Shown piece by piece: positions 10,352 through 18,780 of a stretch of DNA of 64,000 nt. Each line of letters opens with the position of its first letter. Positions within the stretch are counted from its first letter, which is position 1. The notes under the pieces were generated by a model that was not told the DNA's origin, did no database searches, and saw only the letters and a list, made by a program, of their open reading frames with translations. The DNA comes from Lysobacter silvisoli (GTDB lineage: Bacteria > Pseudomonadota > Gammaproteobacteria > Xanthomonadales > Xanthomonadaceae), in contig NZ_QTSU01000002.1 in assembly GCF_003382365.1 (NCBI RefSeq), positions 1 to 64,000 of the forward strand. The letters run 5' to 3'. The translations under genes and the position numbers were made by a program.

Positions 10352-10927
10352 TCAGAACATGCCGGTTTCCAGGCGCGCGGCCTCGGACATCATGTGCCGG
10401 CCCCACGGCGGGTCGAACACCAGTTCGACGTCGGCCTCGGCCACGGTCGGGATCAGCTCCAGCTTGCTGCGCACGTCGTCGACCAGGATGTCGCCCATGC
10501 CGCAGGCCGGCGCGGTCAGGGTCATGCGCACTTCCACCGTGCGCTGGCCGTCGTCGCGGCGCTGCACCTGGGCTTCGTAGACCAGGCCCAGATCGACGAT
10601 GTTGATCGGGATTTCCGGGTCGAAGCAGGTGCGCAGCTGGCGCCAGACCAGCTGTTCCACGGCCTCATCGTCGGCGCCCTCGGGCAGCTCCAGCGGCTCG
10701 GGCGGTTCCTTGCCGATGGCGTCGGCGTCCTTGCCCGAGATCCGGAACAGGTTGCCTTCGACGAACACCGTATAGCTGCCGCCCAGGGCCTGGGTGATGT
10801 AGCCGACGCTGCCAGCGGGCAGGGTCACCTGCTCGCCCTGCGGGACGAGGACGACGGCGCAATCGCGCTCGAAACGGACGGGTTCGCTGCTGCGGGAGTA
10901 CATGCCGGAAAGATGGGGGTGCCGCAT
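10352..10927 (-). CDS. sufT: Fe-S cluster assembly protein SufT (DUF59 family)
   Basis: The product is up to 191 residues long. It carries an N-terminal region (VPQGEQVTLPAGSVGYITQALGG, given here only by its ends) typical of the SufT-type proteins, followed by a DUF59/MIP18-like domain (FDPEIPINIVDLGLVY, then TLTAPACGMGD with the conserved Cys). SufT proteins help mature Fe-S proteins, usually beside the SUF machinery; here the gene stands alone. A second start at 10903 (MYSRSSEP) would give 183 residues, closer to the usual size. Neither start has a clear ribosome site, so the N terminus is unsure. Confidence 0.85.
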   Translation of the reverse strand: MRHPHLSGMYSRSSEPVRFERDCAVVLVPQGEQVTLPAGSVGYITQALGGSYTVFVEGNLFRISGKDADAIGKEPPEPLELPEGADDEAVEQLVWRQLRTCFDPEIPINIVDLGLVYEAQVQRRDDGQRTVEVRMTLTAPACGMGDILVDDVRSKLELIPTVAEADVELVFDPPWGRHMMSEAARLETGMF

Positions 10928-11095
10928 TCCGGCACAAGGCGCGCAGTCTAGCAGGCGGGCCCGGCCGCACCGACCGCAAGGGTGGATCGCTGCGTCGCCA
11001 CCGCGGCCCGCCCACCCGGCGCAACGACTTCAGGCACTGCCCGCGCCGGCCCGGGCGGCTATGCTGTGCGGCTGATTCCCCCGCCCGAGCCGCCG

Positions 11096-11539
11096 ATGAC
11101 CGCACCCGCCCCGCCCGCCGCCGCGACTCCGCCGTCCAGGTCGCTGGCCTCGCGGGCGCTGGCGTGGAGCCTGCTGCTGCTGGGCACCCTGGGTTTCGCC
11201 GCGGTATGGCTGCTGCTGAGCCTGTACAGCTCACGCCAGAACAGCTGGATGGCGGTGATCGCCGCGCTGGACCTGGCCTGGATGCTGCGCCTGGGTGGCT
11301 GGCGTCCGGGCCCGCTGCGCGCCGGCCTGGGCGTGGCCGGCACCGCCGCCGCGATCGGCCTGTACAGCTGGGGCATCGCCGCGACCCAGATCGGCCTGTC
11401 GCTGGGCGTGGGCATGATCGATTCGATGGGCAAGCTGGGCGTGCACCACGCCTGGTTGCTGACCCAGTTGGCCAATGGGCCGATGGATTGGGCGTGGCTG
11501 ATCGTGGGGCTGGTGGTGGCGGCGGTCGCTTCGCGCTGA
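11096..11539 (+). CDS. Small membrane protein of unknown function
   Basis: I do not recognise this 147-residue protein. After an Ala/Pro-rich N-terminal tail it shows about four hydrophobic segments: residues 20-42, 51-62, 70-92 and 126-145. An alternative upstream start exists in frame but adds only low-complexity sequence. The gene is divergent from sufT and convergent with the MocR-type regulator. A perfect CGTCAT hairpin follows it. Confidence 0.6.
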   Translation: MTAPAPPAAATPPSRSLASRALAWSLLLLGTLGFAAVWLLLSLYSSRQNSWMAVIAALDLAWMLRLGGWRPGPLRAGLGVAGTAAAIGLYSWGIAATQIGLSLGVGMIDSMGKLGVHHAWLLTQLANGPMDWAWLIVGLVVAAVASR

Positions 11540-11570
11540 AGCACCTTCGCAGTTCGTCACAACGGCACAC

Positions 11571-11598
11571 CGTCATCCCCGCGAACGCGGGGATGACG
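11571..11598. repeat. CGTCATCCCC hairpin repeat between convergent genes
   Basis: CGTCATCCCCGCG and its complement are separated by two bases, forming a 13-bp perfect palindromic hairpin. A related hairpin with the same left flank (CACACCGTCAT) occurs at 36848-36869. Such short palindromes are dispersed in many xanthomonad genomes. This one may also terminate transcription from both sides. Confidence 0.7.
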
Positions 11599-11666
11599 AA
11601 TCCGGGAGCCGCTCAGATGTTGCACGCCGCGCCGATCGGTCGCGCCGATGCGGTTGTCGCCGCATC

Positions 11667-13106
11667 CTAGGGCGCCGTCTCGCGCAGACACTCGCCGAAC
11701 AGCTTGGCCGCCTCGCCGATCTCGGTCACCGACATGGCGCCGAAGCCCATGAGCAGGCCGGCGCGGTCCGGCGCGTGCAGGTAGTACGGCGCGATCGAAT
11801 ACAAACCCAAGGCGCGCCGCGACGCGTGCGCGATCAGCGCTTCGCCCTGGGCCGCATTGCGTCCGCGTAACCACACCAGCAGGTGCATGCCCGCGTGCGA
11901 ATCCTCGATCTCCAGGTATTCACCGCAGTGCTCGCGCAACCCCTCCAGCAGCGCGGTACGGCGCTGCTTCAGGGTCTTGCCGGTGCGGCGCAGGTGGCGC
12001 TCGAAGCTGCCGTCGGCCATGAACTGCGCCAACGCGGCCTGCTCGATCGCCGGCGAGCCGAAATCGTCCACCCATTTGGCGGAGATGAAATCGTCGCGCA
12101 GCGCAGGCGGCACCACGATGTAGCCCAGCCGCAGCGACGGGAACAGCACCTTGGAGAAGCTGCCCACGTAGATCACCCGGCCGCATTCGTCCAGCGAACG
12201 CAGCGCCGCGTGCGGCTGGGCGTCGTAGCGGAATTCGCCGTCGTAGTCGTCCTCGAAGATCCAGCAGTCGTGGCGGCGCGCGTAGTCCAGCAGCGCCAGG
12301 CGCCGCTGCAGCGACATCAGCCGGCCGGTCGGGAACTGGTGCGAAGGGGTCACGCAGATCAGCCGCGGCGGCGTGCGCGGCAGGCGGTCGGCGCGCAGGC
12401 CCTCGCGGTCGATCGGCACCGGCACCAGCCGCGCGCCGTGCGTGTACAGCGCCTCGCGCGTGGCGAAGTACTGCGGTTCCTCGATCACCGCCGCGTCGCC
12501 GGGATCCAGCAGCACGCGCGCGGTCAGGTTGATCGCCTGCTGGGTGCCGGCGACGATGATCACGTCATCGGGCGTGGCGATCACGCCGCGGCGATGGGCC
12601 ACGTACTCGCAGGCCGCCGCGCGCAGCGCCGGGTTGCCGTGCGCGGTGGGATAGGTCGGCGGCGTGTACAGCGCGGCGTGCGACAAGGCGCGCGCCCAGG
12701 CCGAGGTCAGCAGCGGATTGGTGAAGGGCACGCCGTACTGGAAACTGTAGCGCGTGCCCTCGATGCGCCGGCCGGGCATGCGCGTGTGATCGTGGCAGGC
12801 GCGCAGGCGGCGTATGTAGTCGCTGGTGGGTTCCAGGCGCTCGGGCGCGGCCGGCGCCGGCACGGCCGGCACGATCGGCGTGGCGACGTAACTGCCCGAG
12901 CCGACCCGGCCCTGCATGAAGCCTTCGGCGCGCAACTGCTCGTAGGCGGCCAGCACGGTATTGCGCGAGACCTGCAGTTGCTGCGCCAGTGCGCGCGTGG
13001 GCGGAAAGCGCACGCCCTGGGCGACGCGTCCCGACAACACGGCTTCCTTGAGCGCGCGGACCAGCTGCGACTGCAACGGCCCGCGGCCATCCAGCTCCAG
13101 ATGCAT
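11667..13106 (-). CDS. MocR/PdxR-family regulator (GntR HTH fused to aminotransferase-like domain)
   Basis: The 479-residue protein starts MHLELDGRG at 13106. A GntR-type winged helix (about 8-75, including FPPTRALAQQLQVSRNTVLAAYEQL) is followed by a fold-type I aminotransferase-like domain. The PLP-binding lysine region reads VGSFSKVLFPSLRLGY. Proteins of this class sense pyridoxal phosphate or an amino-compound adduct and often control PLP or amino-acid genes. The gene is divergent from the TonB-dependent receptor across 244 bases that contain two GACCAAT direct repeats. The effector cannot be read from the sequence. Confidence 0.92.
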   Translation of the reverse strand: MHLELDGRGPLQSQLVRALKEAVLSGRVAQGVRFPPTRALAQQLQVSRNTVLAAYEQLRAEGFMQGRVGSGSYVATPIVPAVPAPAAPERLEPTSDYIRRLRACHDHTRMPGRRIEGTRYSFQYGVPFTNPLLTSAWARALSHAALYTPPTYPTAHGNPALRAAACEYVAHRRGVIATPDDVIIVAGTQQAINLTARVLLDPGDAAVIEEPQYFATREALYTHGARLVPVPIDREGLRADRLPRTPPRLICVTPSHQFPTGRLMSLQRRLALLDYARRHDCWIFEDDYDGEFRYDAQPHAALRSLDECGRVIYVGSFSKVLFPSLRLGYIVVPPALRDDFISAKWVDDFGSPAIEQAALAQFMADGSFERHLRRTGKTLKQRRTALLEGLREHCGEYLEIEDSHAGMHLLVWLRGRNAAQGEALIAHASRRALGLYSIAPYYLHAPDRAGLLMGFGAMSVTEIGEAAKLFGECLRETAP

Positions 13107-13157
13107 GGGCGTTCCCGTTGGGCTACACGAGCGGCGCGCGGGCGGTGCGCGGCCGGC

Positions 13158-13201
13158 GACCAATCTATCGGCCGCGACGACGATGGCACAACATGACCAA
13201 T
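13158..13201. promoter_or_regulatory. GACCAAT direct repeats in divergent promoter region
   Basis: GACCAAT occurs at 13158-13164 and at 13195-13201, 37 bases apart, between the MocR-type regulator and the receptor gene. MocR-family proteins commonly bind direct repeats of this sort near their own start. This is a candidate site only; a 7-base repeat can occur by chance. Confidence 0.35.
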
Positions 13202-13350
13202 GGCCGTGACAAGGAAAATCGTCACATCGGCGCAACCGCCGCATGCGCGGCGCACAGCTTTTCGGTCGCGGCGCGCGCAACGCCGCACGTTAAGGATTCG
13301 TAATTTCGTTGGGCCGGCCGAGCCAGGCCTTATCTCAGCGGAGTTATGCA

Positions 13351-16300
13351 ATGCCCTCCTCGCACACCCTCAGTCATGCCATCCGACGAGCGCTGATCGC
13401 CAGCGCCGCCGTGTCCAGCGCCGCGCTGCCGATCGTGGCGCAGGCCCAGGCCGCGGAAGACACCCAGGCGACCACGCTGGATCGCATCGAGGTCACCGGT
13501 TCGCGGATCAAGCGCGCCGACATCGAAACCTCGCAGCCGATCTTCTCGATCAGCCGCGAGGACATCAGCGCCCAGGGCCTGACCTCGGTCGGCGACGTGA
13601 TCCAGAACCTCACCTCCAACGGCTCGGCGCTCAACAGCACGGTCAACAACGGCGGCGACGGCCAGACTCAGGTGGACCTGCGCAACCTCGGCGCCAACCG
13701 CACCCTGGTGCTGGTCAACGGCCGCCGCTGGGTCGGCGGCGCCGGCCTGGGCGGCGTGGTCGACCTCAACACCATTCCCACCGCGGCGGTGGAACGCATC
13801 GAGGTGCTGAAGGACGGCGCGTCCACCATCTACGGTTCCGACGCCATCGCCGGCGTGGTCAACGTGATCCTGCGCCAGAACTTCGAAGGCGCCGAAGCCA
13901 ACGCCTACGTGGGCACGTATTCGGACGGCGACGGCTTCCGCGAATCCTTCGACTTCACCGTGGGCGCCTCGTCCGAGCGCTGGAGCGCGATGTTCGGCAT
14001 CGGCTACGTCAAGGAAGAACCGGTGCTGGCCGGCGACCGCGCGATCTCCAAGGAGCCGGTGGCCGGCACCGGCGTGGCCTTCGGCAGCTCGACCACGCCC
14101 AACGGCCGCTTCGCCCTGTGCACCGGCACCTTCGATCCGATCTTCGGTACCTGCTCGGTGGCCGAAACCCGGCCCACCGTGGCCAACCCCAACGGCGCGC
14201 CTCCGGGCACGCAGACCCCGGGCGTGGTCGGTAACTTCACCTACAACGACGGCCTCAGCGGCGCCAGCTGGCGCAACCGCACCGGCGACGACCTGTACAA
14301 CTTCGCCCCCGACAACTACCTGCTCACGCCGCAGGAACGGCGCTCGGTGTTCGCCGCCGGCTCGCTGGACATCAGCGAGAACCTGCGCTTCAAGACCACG
14401 CTGACCTACAACAACCGCCGCTCCGAACAGCTGCTGGCGGCCATGCCCATCGTGCTGGGCAGCGGCCCGGGCGCGGGCGCGCAATCGCGCACCGTGACCA
14501 TCAGCCCCGACAGCATGTACAACCCCTTCGGCGCCACCGTCTCGCGCATCCAGCGCCGCGCGGTGGAGACCGGCGGGCGCTCGTTCCGCCAGGACATCGA
14601 CACCTTCGCCGCCAACCTGGGCCTGGAAGGCACGCTGGAGTTCGCCGACAAGCCCTTCGACTGGGAAGCCGGCTACTTCTACGGCGAGAACAAGCAGAAC
14701 ACCGTCACCGACGGCCTGTTCAACCTGATGGCGCTGAAGAACGCGCTGGGCCCGTCGATGATCGACACCGTGCCCGGCCGCTCCACCACCGGCCGGCCGA
14801 TCTGCGTGAGCCGCCCCGGCGACGCCACCTCGGTCATCCTGGGCTGCGTGCCGATGAACCTGCTCGGTGCGGCCGGCTCGATCACGCCGGAGATGCTGGC
14901 CTACTCGTCCTTCGTCGCCCACGACCAGGTCGGCTTCAAGCAAAAGACCTACTACGCCAACATCGGCGGCGACCTGTTCGACCTGCCCGGCGGCCCGCTG
15001 GCATTCTCCTTCGGCCTGGAACACCGCAGCGAAAGCGGCTTCTTCCAACCCGACGCGCTGATCGCTTCGGGCAACACCACCGGCAATGCGGCCGCGCCGA
15101 TCGCCGGCGGCTACAGCCTGGACGAGGCCTACCTGGAACTGGCGGTGCCGGTGCTGGCCGACGTGCCTTTCGCCAAGCTGCTGGATTTCTCGGTGGCCAC
15201 GCGCTATTCGGACTACAGCAACGTCGGCGACACCCTCAACAGCAAGTTCGGCTTCCGCTGGAAGCCCATCGACGACCTGCTGATCCGCGGCAACTGGTCC
15301 GAAGGCTTCCGCGCGCCGGCCATCGTCGAGCTGTTCGCCGGCATCGCCGACTCCTTCCCCACCATCACCGACCCCTGCAGCGACACCCGCTTCGGCACCC
15401 TGTCGCCGGCCGCGCGGGCGCGCTGCATCGGCCAGGGCGTGCCCAACGGCGGCTACGACCAGGGCAACCCGCAGATCCGCATCAATGTCGGCGGCAACCC
15501 GCTGCTGGAACCGGAGAGCAGCGAGTCCACCACCCTGGGCTTCGTCTACAGCCCGAGCTGGCTGGAAGGCTTCGACGTGACCCTGGACTGGTGGAAGATC
15601 GACATCGACAACGCCCTGGTCGCGCCCACCGGCCAGTTCATCCTGGACCAGTGCATCGTCGGCAACGTGCAGCGCTTCTGCAATTACGCCCGCGCGCCGG
15701 GCGGCGCGATCTCCAACCTGCTGTCGCAGCCGGTCAACATCGGCGGCCTGCGCACCGAGGGCTTCGACCTGACGGTGAACTACAAGCTGCCGGAAACCCG
15801 CTTCGGCCGCTTCAGCCTGAACTGGGACAGCACCTACATCGCCAAGTCCGAAAGCGACCTGGACGACGACGGCGTGTTCGGCGAGCGCCTCAACGACCTG
15901 CCCGGCCTGGGCCAGCGCGTGGAGGACTGGCCGATCGACGAGGCGGCCAACGAGCCGGGCGAATACATCACCGGCAGCAACGCCTGGCGCATCCGCTCCA
16001 ATCTGATGGCGCGCTGGGAGAAGGGCGATTTCGGCGCAACCTGGATGGTGCGCTACTTCTCGCACCAGGACGAGCGCTGCCAGTCCATCGTCGACAGCGG
16101 CTTCCCCGAGCTGTGCACCGATCCGGACCGCGTGATCGCCGTGCCCGAGGACCGCAACAACAACGGCGTATGGGACGGCGTGAGCGGCGGCGACGCGATC
16201 GTGTCGGTGGCCGAAGCCGAGAACCACATCGGCTCCACCACCTACCACGACGCCAGCGTGTACTGGTCCACGCCCTGGAACGCCAAGGTCACCCTGGGCC

Positions 16301-16419
16301 TGAACAACGTCTTCGACAAGAACCCGCCGCGCTCGGTGCAGGCCTTCGCCAACAGCTTCGACGCCGCGTACGAGGTGCCGGGGCGCTTCATCTACCTGCG
16401 CTACTCGCAGAAGTTCTGA
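13351..16419 (+). CDS. TonB-dependent outer membrane receptor
   Basis: The 1022-residue precursor starts at 13351 after a GGAG site and has a signal peptide ending near AQAQA. Next come a TonB-box-like segment (TLDRIEVTGSRIKR), a plug domain (about 55-185, with LVNGRRW and STIYGSDAIAGVVNVIL) and a large beta-barrel. The C terminus ends in aromatic YLRYSQKF, typical of Omp insertion. Receptors with this plug form in xanthomonads are often annotated for peptide or carbohydrate uptake, but the ligand cannot be assigned. The divergent MocR-type regulator may control it. A strong terminator follows. Confidence 0.95.
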   Translation: MPSSHTLSHAIRRALIASAAVSSAALPIVAQAQAAEDTQATTLDRIEVTGSRIKRADIETSQPIFSISREDISAQGLTSVGDVIQNLTSNGSALNSTVNNGGDGQTQVDLRNLGANRTLVLVNGRRWVGGAGLGGVVDLNTIPTAAVERIEVLKDGASTIYGSDAIAGVVNVILRQNFEGAEANAYVGTYSDGDGFRESFDFTVGASSERWSAMFGIGYVKEEPVLAGDRAISKEPVAGTGVAFGSSTTPNGRFALCTGTFDPIFGTCSVAETRPTVANPNGAPPGTQTPGVVGNFTYNDGLSGASWRNRTGDDLYNFAPDNYLLTPQERRSVFAAGSLDISENLRFKTTLTYNNRRSEQLLAAMPIVLGSGPGAGAQSRTVTISPDSMYNPFGATVSRIQRRAVETGGRSFRQDIDTFAANLGLEGTLEFADKPFDWEAGYFYGENKQNTVTDGLFNLMALKNALGPSMIDTVPGRSTTGRPICVSRPGDATSVILGCVPMNLLGAAGSITPEMLAYSSFVAHDQVGFKQKTYYANIGGDLFDLPGGPLAFSFGLEHRSESGFFQPDALIASGNTTGNAAAPIAGGYSLDEAYLELAVPVLADVPFAKLLDFSVATRYSDYSNVGDTLNSKFGFRWKPIDDLLIRGNWSEGFRAPAIVELFAGIADSFPTITDPCSDTRFGTLSPAARARCIGQGVPNGGYDQGNPQIRINVGGNPLLEPESSESTTLGFVYSPSWLEGFDVTLDWWKIDIDNALVAPTGQFILDQCIVGNVQRFCNYARAPGGAISNLLSQPVNIGGLRTEGFDLTVNYKLPETRFGRFSLNWDSTYIAKSESDLDDDGVFGERLNDLPGLGQRVEDWPIDEAANEPGEYITGSNAWRIRSNLMARWEKGDFGATWMVRYFSHQDERCQSIVDSGFPELCTDPDRVIAVPEDRNNNGVWDGVSGGDAIVSVAEAENHIGSTTYHDASVYWSTPWNAKVTLGLNNVFDKNPPRSVQAFANSFDAAYEVPGRFIYLRYSQKF

Positions 16420-16445
16420 GCCATCGCCCGATCGCGTCATCCGAG

Positions 16446-16476
16446 GCGGCCCCGCGAGGGGCCGCTTCTTTTTTCG
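16446..16476 (+). terminator. Strong terminator of TonB-dependent receptor gene
   Basis: GCGGCCCC, loop GCGA and GGGGCCGC are followed by TTCTTTTTT, 27 bases after the stop codon. Confidence 0.95.
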
Positions 16477-16664
16477 CGCCTCGCGCACAGCCGAACGGCA
16501 GGGGACGGCGATGTTGCGCGGCGGCCCGGGCACAGCGCGGCGAGCGCGGCAAGACCAGACTCTGCGGCGTCCGCGGTGCTCGTCCTCTCTCTCTCGCAGC
16601 AAGGTCGACGCTAGTTCCGGCGCGCAGGAAAACACGGGACAGCGCACCCTCCGTCCGCAGGCAT

Positions 16665-16692
16665 GCCCGGGCCACGCCCGGGCTCCTTTTTT
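16665..16692 (+). terminator. Orphan intrinsic terminator or attenuator
   Basis: GCCCGGGC, CAC and GCCCGGGC are followed by TCC and six T residues. It is 130 bases before the AraC gene and 190 bases after the preceding terminator, with no protein gene ending at it. Confidence 0.7.
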
Positions 16693-16819
16693 CCCACGGT
16701 CGCCGCGGCCGCCGATTGGCTCCATCGCGTCCGCGGAAATTGGTTCTCCAGCGCGCGCGCGTGGCTGGCTAGGGTGGCTGCAACGGCGCCGGACGCGCCA
16801 TCGCCCCACGAGCCCCGAC

Positions 16820-17689
16820 ATGAGCCTGCGCTACCACGCCCTGCGATTCGCCGAGAACCTGGACCTGCACGAGCACGGCGGCGACCGCCTGCATCTGGTC
16901 CGCGCCGCCGCCCGCGGCGCCCAATTGGAGCTGCCCGCGCAGTGGCTGTCGTACTGCCTGCCGCTGTCGGGCCGGCTGCGCTGCGAATCGCTGGACAGCA
17001 GTTGGGAGCTGGACGCCGGTCACGCCCAGCTCTGGCGCGAAGGCCCGCTGCGCATCGGCGCGCGCCAGCCCTGCGGCTGGCTGGTGCTGGCCGGCTCGGC
17101 GGCGGCCTGGGCGCCTTACCTGCGCCAGCGCCACGACGATGCGACCGAGCCGCTCAGCGCCGACCTGTTCCCCTGGGAGGGCCCGGCCGCGCGCGAACTG
17201 CGCCGCCTGACCGTGCGCCTGACCCGGCGCGCGCGCGATCGCGACCACGACCTGGCGCCGCTGCTGGAGGCACTGAGCGCGGCGTTGCTGGATCAGCAGC
17301 GCGACCTGCACGCGCGCCTGCACCGCTGCAGCGGCCGTACCCTGCGCCGCCGCCAGCAGACCCTGCTGCGGCTGCTGCGCGTGCAGCACCTGATCCGCCG
17401 CCACCCCGACGCGCGCCTGGACCTGGCGCGGCTGGCGCGCAGCGCCAGCTACTCGCCCTGCCACCTGATCCGCATCTACCGCGACGTGTTCGACGAGACC
17501 CCGACCGAATACGCCGCGCGCCTGCGCGCCGATCGCGCCTGGCGCATGGTGCGCGAGACCCGCATGCCGGTGTGCGAGATCACCGAGGCGCTGGGCTTCG
17601 AAAGCCAGAGCGCGTTCTGCCGCGCGTTCAAGCATTCCTTCGGCCTGACCGCCACCGAGGCGCGACGGCTGGACTGCCAGGCCGCCTGA
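16820..17689 (+). CDS. AraC-family transcriptional regulator
   Basis: The 289-residue protein has a C-terminal AraC-type double helix-turn-helix (about 190-285): LDLARLARSASYSPCHLIRIYRD for the first half, given in two parts here, and VCEITEALGFESQSAFCRAFKHSFG for the second. The N-terminal half is cupin-like with no obvious ligand motif. The start at 16820 is preferred because conservation-like composition begins there. The next genes encode a membrane protein and a cytochrome P460, 35 bases away and overlapping, so the three may form one unit with the regulator controlling it. Confidence 0.9.
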   Translation: MSLRYHALRFAENLDLHEHGGDRLHLVRAAARGAQLELPAQWLSYCLPLSGRLRCESLDSSWELDAGHAQLWREGPLRIGARQPCGWLVLAGSAAAWAPYLRQRHDDATEPLSADLFPWEGPAARELRRLTVRLTRRARDRDHDLAPLLEALSAALLDQQRDLHARLHRCSGRTLRRRQQTLLRLLRVQHLIRRHPDARLDLARLARSASYSPCHLIRIYRDVFDETPTEYAARLRADRAWRMVRETRMPVCEITEALGFESQSAFCRAFKHSFGLTATEARRLDCQAA

Positions 17690-17724
17690 CCCACCCATCG
17701 CCACGTTCCATCGAGGATCCACGC

Positions 17725-18240
17725 ATGCACCGCTCCGCACCACCCGTCCGCTCGCTGCCGCTTTACGTGTTCGCCGCCGGTGCCGTCGCCGGCAGTCTGG
17801 ACATCCTCTACGCCATCGGCTTCTGGTCGTTCAAAGGCGTGCCCGCTGCGCGCATCCTGCAGAGCATCGCCGCCGGCGTGCAGGGCAAGGACGCGTTTGC
17901 CGGCGGTGGCGGCAGCGCCGCGCTGGGACTGGCGCTGCACTACCTCATCGCCCTCGGCATGGCCGCGGCTTTCGCCCTGGTCGCGCGCTACCGCTGGCCG
18001 GGCCTGCTCGCGCGGCCGGTGCGTTACGGCCTGCTCTACGGCCTGCTGCTGTACGCGCTGATGACCTACGTGGTGGTGCCGCTGTCGGCCGCGCCCGGTG
18101 GCGGTGGCGGCAACGCGCTGTGGATCGGCTGCAGCCTCGTCGCCCACGCGGTGCTGGTGGGCCTGCCGATCGCGCTGATCGTGCGCCGCGCCTTCGGCGG
18201 CGGCACGCCCGTGCGCATGGAGGCCGTCGGTGCGCGCTGA
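17725..18240 (+). CDS. Four-helix inner membrane protein of unknown function
   Basis: The 171-residue protein starts at 17725 with an upstream GAGG. It has four hydrophobic segments (about 12-32, 65-90, 98-118 and 130-152) separated by short loops, and a Gly-rich stretch near residues 56-62 and 120-126. The layout resembles small YagU-like proteins, but I do not assign a function. It overlaps the cytochrome P460 gene by 11 bases, which suggests co-translation and a link to periplasmic redox or one-carbon/nitrogen chemistry. Confidence 0.7.
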   Translation: MHRSAPPVRSLPLYVFAAGAVAGSLDILYAIGFWSFKGVPAARILQSIAAGVQGKDAFAGGGGSAALGLALHYLIALGMAAAFALVARYRWPGLLARPVRYGLLYGLLLYALMTYVVVPLSAAPGGGGGNALWIGCSLVAHAVLVGLPIALIVRRAFGGGTPVRMEAVGAR

Positions 18241-18733
18241 TACTCGGTTGTTTGCCTGGGTGTTGGCCGCGGCCGCCGCGCTGCCGGCGCTGGCCGCCGC
18301 GCCGGAGTCCAAGCTGCCGGGGCCGGCCGAGATCCCGGCCGGCTACCGGCATTGGACCCACGTCAAAAGCGGCCTGATCCCGCCCGGCCACGCCGCCTAC
18401 GCCAGCTTCGGCGGCCTGCACCACATCTACGCCAACGATCGCGCCCTGGCCGGTTACCGCGACGGCCGCTACGCCGACGGCGCGGTGTTGGTCTACGACC
18501 TGTTCGACACCCGCGACACCGCCGACGGCAGCCTCGACCAGGGCCCGCGCCGCCACATCGACGTGATGGTCCGCGACGCCCGCCGCTACGCCGCCACCGG
18601 CGGCTGGGGCTATGCCGAATTCGCCGCCGGCGATACCCGCGACCGCCTCAGCGACCGCCAACGCAACGGCTGCGCCGCCTGCCACCGCAGTCGCGAGGCA
18701 CAGGGGCAGGTGTTCAGCGAGTGGAAGGACTGA
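18230..18733 (+). CDS. Cytochrome P460-family periplasmic haem protein
   Basis: Starting at a GTG inside the end of the preceding gene, the 167-residue precursor has a signal peptide to about residue 23. The mature part has the P460 pattern: an early YRHWTHVKSGLI segment, a central beta-rich region ending HIDVMVRD, and a C-terminal haem motif CAACH (residues about 149-153). P460 enzymes bind a cross-linked c-type haem and oxidise hydroxylamine or related compounds; many homologues have unknown roles. Whether the lysine cross-link is kept cannot be decided here. Confidence 0.85.
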   Translation: MRADTRLFAWVLAAAAALPALAAAPESKLPGPAEIPAGYRHWTHVKSGLIPPGHAAYASFGGLHHIYANDRALAGYRDGRYADGAVLVYDLFDTRDTADGSLDQGPRRHIDVMVRDARRYAATGGWGYAEFAAGDTRDRLSDRQRNGCAACHRSREAQGQVFSEWKD

Positions 18734-18780
18734 TCCCGAAGGCGGCCAGGGACGGCTGCCGGTTTTTGGAGTAACGGCTG

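Larger units (their letters stand above)
16420..16819. other. Intergenic region with two terminators
   Basis: These 400 bases contain two intrinsic terminators on the plus strand, at 16446-16476 and 16665-16692. No supported protein gene lies between them. The AraC reading frame stays open back to 16511 but that part looks non-coding in character. A short RNA or an attenuated leader for the AraC gene is possible. Confidence 0.45.

Noticed and set aside
13330-16821. 1163-codon minus-strand open frame opposite the TonB-dependent receptor
   Set aside because: The plus-strand frame has a signal peptide, plug motif and barrel end; the minus-strand product has no recognisable features and its composition is that of a shadow frame.
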